The notes beneath the pieces were generated by a model. The model was not told the DNA's origin and ran no database searches. It worked only from the letters and a program-made list of their open reading frames with translations. From CBDAPX01 sp965198725 (GTDB taxonomy: Bacteria; Pseudomonadota; Alphaproteobacteria; Rhodobacterales; Rhodobacteraceae), in contig CBDAPX010000001.1 in NCBI GenBank assembly GCA_965198725.1, positions 2,170,001-2,234,000 of the forward strand: a DNA stretch of 64,000 nucleotides, in the 5' to 3' direction. Below, one piece after another: positions 26,741-35,880 of the stretch (its first letter is position 1; every line of letters starts with the position of its first letter). The position numbers were made by a program, and so were the translations under genes.

Positions 26741-27657
26741 AGTACGCCTTCATCTCTGCCAATCAAGATCAATTCAAAACACGGCCCATGTGCCGGATGT
26801 TGGGGGTGTCCATCCCAGCGGTTTCTATGCATGGGTTAAGGAACCGTTAAGCCATCGTGCGCTGGAAGATGAGCGTCAAACCAAGCTGGTCAAGGACGCC
26901 TGGAATGATAGCGGTAAGATTTACGGCTATCGCAAAATCTATGACGACCTGATCGATATGGGCGAAGCCGTCTCTGAGAACCGCGTTGCACGTTTAGCCC
27001 GTCTTGCAGGCATTCAGGCACAGATCGGATACAAGAAAAAGCCTGGCGTCTATGGCGGAAAGCCGTCCATCGTCGTGGACAACACGCTGGATCGGCAGTT
27101 TGCCGTTGATGCGCCAGATCGCGCTTGGGTAACGGATATCACGTATCTTCGTACGCATGAGGGCCTTGCATATCTCTGCGTCGTTATTGATCTTTTTTCC
27201 CGCCGAGTTGTCGGTTGGGCTGTTCAATCGCGTCAGACTTCGGAATTCGCTGTGCAGTCCTTGCTGATGGCCATTTGGCGTCGAAAGCCCGGGCCTGGCT
27301 TGCTGATCCATTCTGATCAAGGCGCCCAGTTCACCAGCCGTGAATGGGCAGCCTTCCTGCGCGAACACAATCTGGAACATTCAATGAGCCATGGGGGCAA
27401 TTGCCCCCCTCTCGGCAGATTGCTCCGCAATCGCCTGCCGGGTAGCGGACAACGCTGTCGCCGAGAGCTTCTTTCAACTTCTGAAGCGGGAAAAGGTCAG
27501 ACGCCGAAAATACTGGACACGCGAGGAAGCTCGGCGCGATGTCTTTGAGTACATCGAGTTGTTCTATAACCCAAAACGTAAACACACGAAAAACGGCATG
27601 CTGTCGCCCGTTGACTTTGAAATCAGACAGCAGAAACTAAACAAGACAGGTGTCTAG
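26737..27657 (+). pseudogene. IS3-family orfB transposase (element 1), two frame lesions
   Basis: Begins GTG 26737 'VKYAFISANQDQFKTRPMCRMLGVS'. Near 26811-26820 the frame shifts ('GVSIP' to 'SGFYAWVKEP') and continues through the integrase core ('RAWVTDITYL' first Asp, 'LIHSDQGAQFTS' second Asp). After 'HSMSHGGNC' about 40 extra bases (27405-27447) intervene before the third catalytic segment 'DNAVAESFFQLLKREK' resumes in the original frame. The two lesions offset each other in phase but leave no continuous DDE transposase. The inserted bases fold into a hairpin. Confidence 0.9.
27393..27447. repeat. Palindromic hairpin insertion inside transposase gene
   Basis: GGGGGCAATTGCCCCC (27393-27408) is a perfect 16-bp palindrome. 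It is followed by a second stem: CGGCAG-ATTGC (27413-27423) paired with GCAAT-cgc-CTGCCG (27427-27440) around a TCC loop. About 40 bases are extra relative to the expected transposase coding sequence. It resembles the small palindromic elements known to insert inside genes in other bacteria, but its family is unidentified. Confidence 0.55.
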
Positions 27658-27757
27658 GAAACTAGGGGCACCTCATTGAACGTCTTGGCTCCTTCAGCAC
27701 AGAGTGAACTGAAGCGCCCCTTGTTTGCCGGAGACCCAGAAGTAAGGATACTGGGAC

Positions 27758-28090
27758 ATGGGAAAGACAAAGAACGGAACACGTTATCCAGAGGAATTGC
27801 GCGCACGAGCGGTGCGGATGGTCTTGGATCACGAGAGCGAATACACGAGCAGATCGGCAGCACTTTTGTCGATCTCTCAGAAGGTTGGGTGCAGCAGAGA
27901 CAGCCTTCGTATCTGGGTCAAGCAACACGAGGCGGATACCGGCAAACGCGATGGCGTGACCTCTGCAGAGCGGGATCGCATCAAAGAACTTGAGCGCGAG
28001 AACCGGCAGTTGCGTCAGGCAAATGAGATCCTGAAGAAGGCATCTGCTTATTTTGCTCAGGCGGAGCTCGACCGCCCATTCCGCAAATGA
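27758..28090 (+). CDS. IS3-family orfA (element 2)
   Basis: 110 residues with a helix-turn-helix ('YPEELRARAVRMVLDHESEYTSRSAALLSISQKVGCSRDSLRIWV') and a C-terminal zipper ('RDRIKELERENRQLRQANEILKKASAYFAQAE'). It belongs to a different IS3 subgroup from element 1. The stop overlaps the orfB start (AAATGA). Confidence 0.92.
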   Translation: MGKTKNGTRYPEELRARAVRMVLDHESEYTSRSAALLSISQKVGCSRDSLRIWVKQHEADTGKRDGVTSAERDRIKELERENRQLRQANEILKKASAYFAQAELDRPFRK

Positions 28091-28986
28091 TTGCCTTCAT
28101 CAAGGATCATCGTGGGGCGCATGGGGTCGAGCCGATCTGTAGAGTTCTCCAGATTGCCCCTTCGACGTTCTATAAACGCATTGCCATCGAGCGTGATCCC
28201 GACCGTGCCTCGGACCGGGCCAAGCGGGATGAGTTTCTGCGCAAAACGATGAAGGATGTTTGGGAGAAGAACCGTTCTGTCTATGGCGCACGCAAACTAT
28301 GGCACGCGATGAATCGCGAGAAGATTGATATTGCTCGCTGCACTGTAGAACGGTTGATGCGCCAGCTTAGCATTCAAGGCGTCCGGCGCGGAAAGAAGGT
28401 CAAAACCACCTGTGGTCAACCTGCGGATCAATGCCCGCTGGACAAGGTCAATCGCCAGTTCAGGGCTTCAATGCCGAACGAACTGTGGGTGTCCGACTTT
28501 ACGTTCGTCTCGACCTGGCGCGGGTTCGTCTATGTGGCGTTCGTCATTGATACCTTCGCGAACCGGATTGTGGGCTGGAAGGCATCAACAACGCAGGACA
28601 CGCAGTTTGTCTTAGATGCGCTTGAACAGGCGATCCACGCACGCAGACCCGCTGAGAAACTGATCCATCATTCAGATCGCGGCAGCCAATACGTGTTGAT
28701 CAAGTACACAGAACGGTTGGCCGATGCTGGGCTGGAGCCATCCGTCGGCAGCGTTGGTGACAGCTATGACAATGCACTGGCTGAGACGATCATCGGCCTC
28801 TTCAAAACCGAAGTCATCAATCAACTAGGTCCGTGGAAGTCCAAGGATCAGGTCGAATGGGAAACCCTGCTATGGGTGGACTGGTTCAACAAAGAGCGCC
28901 TGCTTGAACCACTCGGGTACATCACGCCAATCGAAGCCGAGGAGAGATACGAAGAAGCCTTGAAGTCAGACAAAATCGCAGCTTGA
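28087..28986 (+). CDS. IS3-family orfB transposase (element 2)
   Basis: 299 residues with an intact DDE core: first Asp in 'NELWVSDFTFV', second in 'IHHSDRGSQYV', Glu in 'SYDNALAETIIGLFKTE'. An N-terminal HTH_21 region ('VWEKNRSVYGARKLWHAMN') is also present. Length and motifs are normal, so this copy could be functional. Confidence 0.94.
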   Translation: MIAFIKDHRGAHGVEPICRVLQIAPSTFYKRIAIERDPDRASDRAKRDEFLRKTMKDVWEKNRSVYGARKLWHAMNREKIDIARCTVERLMRQLSIQGVRRGKKVKTTCGQPADQCPLDKVNRQFRASMPNELWVSDFTFVSTWRGFVYVAFVIDTFANRIVGWKASTTQDTQFVLDALEQAIHARRPAEKLIHHSDRGSQYVLIKYTERLADAGLEPSVGSVGDSYDNALAETIIGLFKTEVINQLGPWKSKDQVEWETLLWVDWFNKERLLEPLGYITPIEAEERYEEALKSDKIAA

Positions 28987-29024
28987 AATACGAACTCAAT
29001 AGTCTCCGCCAAAACTGGGACGGT

Positions 29025-29351
29025 TCAGTCGTCCGGATCAACAGCCCCGCTCAGAACGGCTTTGACAACGGCATAGGATGGGATGGCGTCGATCATTAGA
29101 TTGTCGACCCTTTCAACACGCCTGCCCAACAGACCACTCTTTGCCAAAAGCCCGGCCAAAAAACACAAAACAAGGATCAGCAAGATCGCAACAACGTTGA
29201 CAAACGCAACGCCCGCAACGGTTTCAACGGGAATAACCGCATCAACTGGTTTGGCGATCAAAATACTTAACTGAAACGCCTTGGTAATAATGATGGCGAT
29301 AAATGCCACCGGCACAAGAAACATCAATCCACCCAGAAGTGTCGTTCGCAT
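29025..29351 (-). pseudogene. DUF502-family membrane protein, 3' end removed by IS element 2
   Basis: 108 residues remain. Two hydrophobic helices ('GLMFLVPVAFIAIIITKAF' and 'VVAILLILVLCFLAGLLA') and 'LGRRVERVDNLMIDAIPSYAVVKAVL' match the N-terminal half of DUF502 proteins, which are usually about 200 residues or more. The coding sequence runs directly into the IS inverted repeat, whose TGA supplies the stop codon. The missing distal part is not found on the other side of the IS. Confidence 0.82.
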
Positions 29352-29567
29352 CTTGGTCTCAATCCTTCTTCATTGTGTGTGTCACTTGATCAAAGGAAAA
29401 ACGAGGGGGTCCTACAAGCCTTAGGCTGTCCGGTGCGAGTTTGATGTCCACCCGAAAACGGCCTGCTTGTGGGCGATGTACGCTGATCAGGACGACAGAG
29501 CGCGATTTCCACTTGCATAGGCGGATCGCCGAGCAACAATGCCCGCAAAAATGCGAAGGATGTTTTG

Positions 29568-30554
29568 ATGACGCAAAATCTGAACTGGGGCATTCTGGGG
29601 GCGGCGAAATTTGCCCGTCAATTCATGGGGCCCGCCATTCATGCGGCACAAGGGGCTCGTTTGTCCGCGATTGCGACCCGGGATGTGACCAAGGCCGATC
29701 CGTTTCGCGCGTTTTGCCCCGACATCGCTGTTCATGACAGTTATGACGCGATCTTGGCGGATCCAACCATTGACGCCGTCTACATCCCGTTGCCCAACCA
29801 CATGCATGTGGAGTGGGCCACCAAGGCGCTGGATGCGGGTAAGCATGTGCTCTGTGAAAAACCAATCACGATGCAAGAAACAGAATTTGACGCACTCATC
29901 GCCAAGCGGGATGAAACCGGCCTGCTGGCGGCCGAGGCTTACATGATTGTGCACCATCCCCAATGGCAATTAGCGCGCGATCTTGTTCAGGGTGGTGAGA
30001 TCGGCAAGCTTGTCCATATCAGCGGCCGGTTTTCATTCGATAACAGGGAAGACACGCACAACATCCGCAACCGTCCGGAAACAGGCGGCGGGGCCCTGCG
30101 CGACATCGGTGTTTATGTCTTTGGGTCCGCCCGTTTCGTCACTGGTATGGAAGCGGGCGACATCGCCGCGCGCATCCGCTGGGAAAACGACGTGGATGTG
30201 TTTTCAGAGGTGCAGACCAGCTTTGGTAATGCGACCTACTCGGCCTATGTATCGACCCGGATGCAACCGGCACAGGAAATGGTGTTTCACGGGGAAACCG
30301 GCATGATCCGCCTGACCACCCCGTTCAACGCCCGCGTGTTTGGCGAAGCCGTGGTCGAGATACACAAAACCGGCCATGTTGGTGGCGGTATGGTCACCGC
30401 GCACCGATTTCCCGCGGCAGATCAATACGTTTTACAGGTCGAAGCGTTCTGCAATTCCGTGCAATCCGGCACCACCTACCCGTGTCCGCTCGAATTCTCG
30501 CGCGGCACGCAAAATATGATCGACCGGGCATTTGCGGCTGCGGTGTCGCTCTAA
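29568..30554 (+). CDS. Gfo/Idh/MocA family NAD(P)-dependent oxidoreductase
   Basis: 328 residues from ATG 29568, with gaagga 7 bases upstream. Rossmann motif 'WGILGAAKFARQFMGPAI', then 'IDAVYIPLPNHMHVEWATKALDAGKHVLCEKPITM', which contains the family's EKP motif with its catalytic lysine. The C-terminal alpha/beta domain includes 'NRPETGGGALRDIGVYV'. A sugar or inositol substrate is typical, and nothing nearby specifies it. Confidence 0.9.
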   Translation: MTQNLNWGILGAAKFARQFMGPAIHAAQGARLSAIATRDVTKADPFRAFCPDIAVHDSYDAILADPTIDAVYIPLPNHMHVEWATKALDAGKHVLCEKPITMQETEFDALIAKRDETGLLAAEAYMIVHHPQWQLARDLVQGGEIGKLVHISGRFSFDNREDTHNIRNRPETGGGALRDIGVYVFGSARFVTGMEAGDIAARIRWENDVDVFSEVQTSFGNATYSAYVSTRMQPAQEMVFHGETGMIRLTTPFNARVFGEAVVEIHKTGHVGGGMVTAHRFPAADQYVLQVEAFCNSVQSGTTYPCPLEFSRGTQNMIDRAFAAAVSL

Positions 30555-30635
30555 CCGCACGGAATACCATACTCGCCCGAGCAGGCCATTTTTGATATCA
30601 TACCGGTATTTCAGTTTGATATTTCAGAGGTCGCT

Positions 30636-31310
30636 ATGCATTTTGCCCCCGTATACGCCATTGTACTATTGGTCATCGCGGCATTGTTCGTCGGTTTCAA
30701 CGACGGTGTCACATTGCCCATGGCCGATAACGTCGTCACGATTGTTGGCCAGCATCTTCTCACGCTCGCCTTCCTCGCCTTGCTGATTGAACGCGCGGTC
30801 GAGGTGTATTTGAACAACGCCTACGGCAAACGTGAAATGAAAGAGTTACAAGGCGTACGCTCTGCACAGCGCACGGTGGAAATCATCGAAACGGCCTTGG
30901 ATGACGAACTCGCCCGCGCGGTGCCTGTGACGGCCAGCGAGGCCGCGAATGAAACCGCAGCCAATCAAAAAGTAGCACTGGTCGACGACGTCCGCATAAA
31001 GCTGCGCGAGGCCAAGAAAGCCAAGCTTAAGGCCGAAATGGATGCGTTGCCCAATCGGCAAAAACTGCGCGTCGAAAAATCCGCGTCCGCGGCCACGGCG
31101 GCCACATTTTTGGGTGCCGTAATGGCGCTGGTTGGGGTAAATACCCTGTCACAGGTCGTCGTCATCGACGCCGAAACCGTGCCCGCTTTTCAACAAAACA
31201 TGTTTTCTGCCGTGGATATCTCGGTCACCGCGCTGATCCTGGCGGGTGGATCTGATGGTATTCATCAGATCATCAACCGCTTTACCAGCTTTCAGGACCC
31301 GCCCGTCTAG
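30636..31310 (+). CDS. Conserved-looking membrane protein of unknown function
   Basis: 224 residues. Helix 1 (about 6-26) and helix 2 (38-56) are followed by a charged, helical, coiled-coil-prone stretch (60-145, 'KAKLKAEMDALPNRQKLRVEKSAS'). Two more hydrophobic segments follow (about 148-168 and 190-210), ending 'GSDGIHQIINRF'. I do not recognise a family. The topology suggests an inner-membrane protein with a large cytoplasmic loop. It is convergent with pepF, ending 10 bases from its stop. Confidence 0.65.
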   Translation: MHFAPVYAIVLLVIAALFVGFNDGVTLPMADNVVTIVGQHLLTLAFLALLIERAVEVYLNNAYGKREMKELQGVRSAQRTVEIIETALDDELARAVPVTASEAANETAANQKVALVDDVRIKLREAKKAKLKAEMDALPNRQKLRVEKSASAATAATFLGAVMALVGVNTLSQVVVIDAETVPAFQQNMFSAVDISVTALILAGGSDGIHQIINRFTSFQDPPV

Positions 31311-31319
31311 GCGCGGGGC

Positions 31320-33140
31320 CTAACCCTCCATCGCTTCCAGCTCGTCGATAAAGCCAGAAATCATCGACAGACCCTTGTCCCAGAAGGTCGGATCAGAGGC
31401 GTCCAGCCCAAAAGGTGCCAAAAGCTCTTTGTGATGCTTCGATCCGCCGGCTTTCAGCATGTCGAAATACTTGTCCTCGAAACCCGGCTCACCTTCGGCG
31501 TAAACCGAATAGAGGGCGTTCACCAACCCGTCGCCAAAGGCATAGGCATAGACATAGAAGGGTGAGTGTACAAAGTGCGGGATATAGGCCCAGAAGGTGT
31601 CATATCCGTCCATGAACTCAAAAGCGGGCCCAAGGCTTTCCCCCTGAACGCTCATCCAAAGCGCATTGATATCCTCGGGTGTCAGTTCGCCGCCACGGCG
31701 TGCCTCATGCAGCTTGCATTCAAAGTCATAAAACGCGATCTGACGCACAACCGTGTTGATCATGTCCTCAACCTTGCCCGCCAAAAGGACCTCGCGCTGT
31801 TCTTGCGTCTCGGCCCCGTCCAGCATCTTGCGGAAGGTCAGCATTTCGCCAAACACACTTGCCGTTTCGGCCAATGTCAGCGGCGTTGAACTCAGCATTT
31901 CGCCCTGACCTGCGGCCAGAACCTGATGCACGCCATGGCCCAACTCATGCGCCAGGGTCATGACATCCCTTGGCTTTCCAAGGTAATTCAACATCACATA
32001 CGGGTGGACATTGGTGACCGCCGGATGGGCAAATGCGCCCGGCGCCTTGCCCGGCTTCACAGCGGCATCGATCCAACCCTTGCGGAAAAACGGCTGCGCC
32101 AGTTCGCCCATGCGCGGGTCAAAGGCATTATAGGCATCCATGACCATCCGCTCGGCTTCATCCCAGCCGACCACGCGAGTGTCTTCCATCGGCAACGGAG
32201 CATTGCGGTCCCAAACCTGCATTTTGTCGAGACCAAGCCATTTGCGTTTCAACTCGTAATACCGGTGGCTTAGCTTGGGGTAAGCCGCCACAACCGCGCT
32301 GCGAAGCGCCTCAACCACCTCTGGTTCCACATCATTGGATAAATGCCGCCCCGTTTGCGACGTTGGCATCCCGCGCCACCGGTTGAGGATCTCACCTTCC
32401 TTCGCCTGCGTGTTGTGCACCCGCGCAAAGATTTTGACGTTCGCCTGAAACACACGCGCCAATTCCCGCGCCGCCGCCTCACGCAGATCGCGGTTCTGTT
32501 CGGTCAACAGGTTCAGCGTGCCTTCGATATTGCGCCGCTCGCCTTCGACATCAAATTCTAGCCCGGCGATAGTTTCGTCGAACAACCGCTCCCAGGCTTC
32601 ACCAACAACGCCAAGATCATGCAGGAATTTCTCCAGCTCATCGCTCAGCTGGTAAGGTTTCATCGCCCGAATGCGGTTAAAAACTGGCTTGTATCGGGCA
32701 AGATCCGGGTTGGCCTCCAGCACCTCAGCCAGATGGGCGTCCTCTATCCGGTTCAGCTCCAGCGTGAAAAACACCAGCGGCGTGGTGAAATTGGTGATCT
32801 TCTCCTGACAGTCCGACATGAACTTGGCGCGCCCGCCATCGGTGGTTACCTGATAACACCGCAATCCCGCAAACGACATGATGCGGCCCGCCACCTGATT
32901 GATCTTTTCGTTGCGCAACACGCATTCCAACATGCCCGCTGCATCAAGATCCGCCAGTTTGCCTTCGTAGTCGGCTGCAAAGCTGGCACATTCCCCCTCA
33001 AGCCACTCGAGGTCCCGCGCCAGTTCCGGCGCGTCTTCACCCGCATAAAGATCGCTCAGATCCCATTCCGGCAGGTTTCCCAGACCCTCGGGGCCGGCAC
33101 CGGCATTTGCGTCACGAACAGGGGTGGGAAGCTGGAACAT
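31320..33140 (-). CDS. pepF: Oligoendopeptidase F (M3 metallopeptidase)
   Basis: 606 residues. The zinc-binding HExxH is in 'LAHELGHGVHQ' (near residue 395), with the downstream glutamate in 'LAETASVFGEM'. The N-terminal helical domain starts 'LPEWDLSDLYAG'. The family cleaves peptides of about 7-17 residues in the cytoplasm. It stands alone, about 100 bases downstream of the DNA ligase gene. Confidence 0.95.
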   Translation of the reverse strand: MFQLPTPVRDANAGAGPEGLGNLPEWDLSDLYAGEDAPELARDLEWLEGECASFAADYEGKLADLDAAGMLECVLRNEKINQVAGRIMSFAGLRCYQVTTDGGRAKFMSDCQEKITNFTTPLVFFTLELNRIEDAHLAEVLEANPDLARYKPVFNRIRAMKPYQLSDELEKFLHDLGVVGEAWERLFDETIAGLEFDVEGERRNIEGTLNLLTEQNRDLREAAARELARVFQANVKIFARVHNTQAKEGEILNRWRGMPTSQTGRHLSNDVEPEVVEALRSAVVAAYPKLSHRYYELKRKWLGLDKMQVWDRNAPLPMEDTRVVGWDEAERMVMDAYNAFDPRMGELAQPFFRKGWIDAAVKPGKAPGAFAHPAVTNVHPYVMLNYLGKPRDVMTLAHELGHGVHQVLAAGQGEMLSSTPLTLAETASVFGEMLTFRKMLDGAETQEQREVLLAGKVEDMINTVVRQIAFYDFECKLHEARRGGELTPEDINALWMSVQGESLGPAFEFMDGYDTFWAYIPHFVHSPFYVYAYAFGDGLVNALYSVYAEGEPGFEDKYFDMLKAGGSKHHKELLAPFGLDASDPTFWDKGLSMISGFIDELEAMEG

Positions 33141-33244
33141 AAGGGCCTCTTTCTCTCTGATATCTCTTCGATTTATGCGCAGCTGTCTGGCTTCACAAGC
33201 CGTCCTGCAGCTTCTTCTCTTTCCAAATACTCAATTCCGCGACC

Positions 33245-34837
33245 TCAGCCATAGATGTGCAACATTTCTTTCAAATGATCCAACGTGTTGGCCTCGCCGA
33301 CGGGCTTGTCTTTTCGCCATCGCGCCATGCGGGGAAAGCGCAACGCGACGCCGGATTTGTGCCGTGGGCTGGCATGGATGCCTTCAAAGGCAATTTCAAA
33401 CACATGGGTCGGCGTGACCTGCCGTACCGGACCAAATCGTTGCTGCGTGTTTTTGCGGACCCAAGCCGTTATTTCGCGAAACTCCGCGTCCGTCAGGCCG
33501 GAATAGGCTTTGGTAAAGGGCACAAGCTCATTGCCCTTCCACACCGCGAATGTGAAATCGGTAAACAGGTTGGCGCGCCGTCCATGGCCGGATTGGGCAT
33601 AGATCATCACCGCATCAATGGTCAGCGGATCCAGTTTCCATTTCCACCAATCGCCTTTTTTGCGTCCTGACAGGTAAGGCGAGGCGGCGCGTTTCAGCAT
33701 TACGCCTTCCGCATTGGCGTCGCGCGCCGTCGCGCGCGTCTCTGCCAGGTTGTTCCATGTGTCATAAGATATCTGCGGCGAAAGACGCACATTCGCGTCC
33801 GCGGGAACGGAGGCCAATACATCTTCCAAGGCCGAGCGACGGTCTGCGAAACCGACATCGCGCATATCGGCGCCATCCCGCTCTAAAAGGTCATAGGCGT
33901 AAAGAATGACAGGTGCTTCGCTTAACAGCTTCTTTGGCACTGTTTTACGTCCGATCCGTTTTTGCAGCGCATTAAAAGGCATCGGTTTCTCACCGTCCCA
34001 GGCGAGGATTTCACCGTCGATCACTGTACCATCTGGCAGGAAATCGATCGAGCGCGCCAGTTCCGGGAAACGGTCGGTCATCAACTCTTCGCCGCGCGAC
34101 CACACGAAATGCTGGCCATCGCGCAAGATCAACTGCCCGCGAATGCCATCCCATTTCCATTCTGCGCGCCACTCTGCCGGCTCGCCCAACTGGCTTGGTT
34201 CATCTTCCAGGGCATAGGCGTGGTAAAACGGATAGGGGCGCGACGCGTCTGCACCGGCCATCTCTGCCTCGACAAGGTCGTGATAGGTGGTGGTATCCGG
34301 CGTCCAGTTACCCATCAATCGATGGGCCAGTTCCGCTTCATCCTTGCCCGTGGCTTGTGACAAGGCGCGTGTCATCAGCTTTTGACTAACACCAATGCGG
34401 AACCCGCCGGTGATCAACTTGTTAAACAAAAACCGCTGGGTGCTGTCCAACTCATCCCACGCTGCGATCACCGCTTGCCGCCTGCTGTCTTCTTCCAGAG
34501 GGGCCAGCGATTTGAGGTAATCGATCCAGTGGCTCAGCCCTTTGTCACTGTGGTGTGCAGCGGGCGGCAGGAAAAGGGCAATGGTTTCTGCCAGATCACC
34601 GACAATGGGATAACACTCTTCAAACAGCCATAGCGGATATCCTGCGCGTTCAGCGGCCCATTCCCGCAGCTTTGTCGTGGTCATTGCACGTTTCGGACGC
34701 CGACCAGAGAACAAAGCGATGGTCCAAAGTTTATCCACATCATCAGCAGTACGAAAAAACTCAGCCAAAGCAGCGGTTTTGACGGATGTCTTTGTGCTTT
34801 GGTCGATGTGGATAAAGAGCTCGGCAAAGTCCTTCAT
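33245..34837 (-). CDS. ATP-dependent DNA ligase (ligase-exonuclease repair operon type)
   Basis: 530 residues. An N-terminal DNA-binding domain (1-200) precedes the nucleotidyltransferase motif I 'EWKWDGIRG' with adenylated Lys228. Other ligase motifs are 'VIDGEILAW', 'EGVMLKR' and 'WWKWKLDP'. A C-terminal OB fold ends the protein. It overlaps the exonuclease gene by 4 bases. In many bacteria this pair is followed by the Lhr helicase and a metallophosphoesterase; here pepF follows instead. NAD-dependent LigA is presumably encoded elsewhere, so this enzyme would serve repair. Confidence 0.93.
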   Translation of the reverse strand: MKDFAELFIHIDQSTKTSVKTAALAEFFRTADDVDKLWTIALFSGRRPKRAMTTTKLREWAAERAGYPLWLFEECYPIVGDLAETIALFLPPAAHHSDKGLSHWIDYLKSLAPLEEDSRRQAVIAAWDELDSTQRFLFNKLITGGFRIGVSQKLMTRALSQATGKDEAELAHRLMGNWTPDTTTYHDLVEAEMAGADASRPYPFYHAYALEDEPSQLGEPAEWRAEWKWDGIRGQLILRDGQHFVWSRGEELMTDRFPELARSIDFLPDGTVIDGEILAWDGEKPMPFNALQKRIGRKTVPKKLLSEAPVILYAYDLLERDGADMRDVGFADRRSALEDVLASVPADANVRLSPQISYDTWNNLAETRATARDANAEGVMLKRAASPYLSGRKKGDWWKWKLDPLTIDAVMIYAQSGHGRRANLFTDFTFAVWKGNELVPFTKAYSGLTDAEFREITAWVRKNTQQRFGPVRQVTPTHVFEIAFEGIHASPRHKSGVALRFPRMARWRKDKPVGEANTLDHLKEMLHIYG

Positions 34838-35844
34838 GGCGCTTCCCCATCAAGGTCGTCGCCTCCAAATTCGGTTGGAACGACGGCTGCGTTGTATCCG
34901 TTTTCATTCAACCAGCGGGCAAAGATATCCGTGTAACCATTTGTGACATATATATTTTCCGCACCTGTGGATGAAATTGCATCGCGCAGTCCGCCCCAAT
35001 CGGCGTGATCGGAAATGACAAAGCCCCGATCGCCTGCGCGCCGTCGCCGAATACCGCGCAACTGCATCCATCCACTGGCAAATCCCGACGACACTGTCCC
35101 AAACTTGCGCGCCCAGCTGCTGCCCAACGCTGACGGCGGTGCCAGAACCATGGCGTCTGGATATTCCTTTATCGCGGTATCTGCGGTGACCTGGATGGTT
35201 TGAGGCAGAGCGTACCCTTGGTCGCGCAACACTTGTGTTGTGCCTTCAATGGCACCATGTGTCAGGATCGGACCCCGGTCCGGGTTCAGCATCGACAAAA
35301 GCCGCTGTGCCTTACCCAGCGAATAGGCCCCCAAAATCGGGGTCTTTCCAATTGCGATGCAGTCTGTCCACCACGCGTCAATTTCGGCGGCGACTTGGGA
35401 TTGCGGCCGCCAATGAAAGACGGGCAGGCCAAATGTGCTTTCGGTGATGAAACTGTGGCATCGGACCGGTTCAAACGGTTCTGAGAGCCCGTCGTTTTCC
35501 ACTTTGTAATCACCAGACGCGACCCAAACCTCGCCCGCAACCTCGACCCGGATTTGTGCCGATCCCGGAACATGTCCGGCGGGGTGAAACGACACAGCAG
35601 CGCCGCCAATCTCAACGGTTTCGCCATAACCAACGGTCTGCAGATCAATGTCGCCCAACCGATACCGCAAAACTGGTTCTGCGGCCTTTGTGGCTAGGTA
35701 TCTGCGATGGCCCGGGCGGGCGTGATCCGCATGTCCATGCGTGATCAGCGCGCGATCCACCGGTTTCCATGGATCGATGAAAAAATCGCCAGTGGGACAA
35801 TAAATGCCCCGCTCGGTAAATTGGAGAACGCCTGTCTGGCTCAT
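34834..35844 (-). CDS. Ligase-associated exonuclease of the metallo-beta-lactamase fold
   Basis: 336 residues. The HxHxDH motif is 'HGHADH' (His36, His38, Asp40, His41), with further ligands in 'HPAGHVPGSAQI' and 'SGDYK', and a C-terminal beta-CASP-like part ('ISDHADWGGL'). It matches the putative mRNA 3'-end-processing-factor-like exonucleases found beside ATP-dependent ligases. Translationally coupled (ATGA) to the ligase gene. Confidence 0.9.
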   Translation of the reverse strand: MSQTGVLQFTERGIYCPTGDFFIDPWKPVDRALITHGHADHARPGHRRYLATKAAEPVLRYRLGDIDLQTVGYGETVEIGGAAVSFHPAGHVPGSAQIRVEVAGEVWVASGDYKVENDGLSEPFEPVRCHSFITESTFGLPVFHWRPQSQVAAEIDAWWTDCIAIGKTPILGAYSLGKAQRLLSMLNPDRGPILTHGAIEGTTQVLRDQGYALPQTIQVTADTAIKEYPDAMVLAPPSALGSSWARKFGTVSSGFASGWMQLRGIRRRRAGDRGFVISDHADWGGLRDAISSTGAENIYVTNGYTDIFARWLNENGYNAAVVPTEFGGDDLDGEAP

Positions 35845-35880
35845 ACCCCGCAGGATAGCGCGCGGCGAGCAAAGCGCCAG

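Larger units (their letters stand above)
26409..27675 (+). mobile_element. IS3-family element 1, degenerate
   Basis: 1267 bp bounded by inverted repeats starting TGAGGTGCCCCTAG on both sides (26409-26432 and, inverted, 27652-27675; about 20 of 24 match). A 3-bp target duplication TTG flanks it (26406-26408 and 27676-27678), so the element arrived by simple transposition. It carries orfA and a damaged orfB and should no longer transpose by itself. It lies upstream of the monooxygenase gene and 29 bp from a second, different IS3-family element. Confidence 0.92.
27705..29027 (+). mobile_element. IS3-family element 2, apparently intact
   Basis: 1323 bp. Ends TGAACTG...TTGCCGGAGAC at the left (27705-27735) and the inverted TGAACCG...TTGGCGGAGAC at the right (29002-29027). 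Both orfs are intact. The flanks do not show a target duplication (left ...gag, right gtc...), and the right end cuts a DUF502 gene. This suggests that an adjacent deletion or recombination followed insertion. Confidence 0.9.

Noticed and set aside
26409..29027. Single composite transposon
   Set aside because: The two elements have different termini and belong to different IS3 subgroups, and the 29-bp spacer holds no cargo gene.
33100..33244. Gene between pepF and the DNA ligase
   Set aside because: Short frames here overlap neighbouring genes in other phases and lack start signals.
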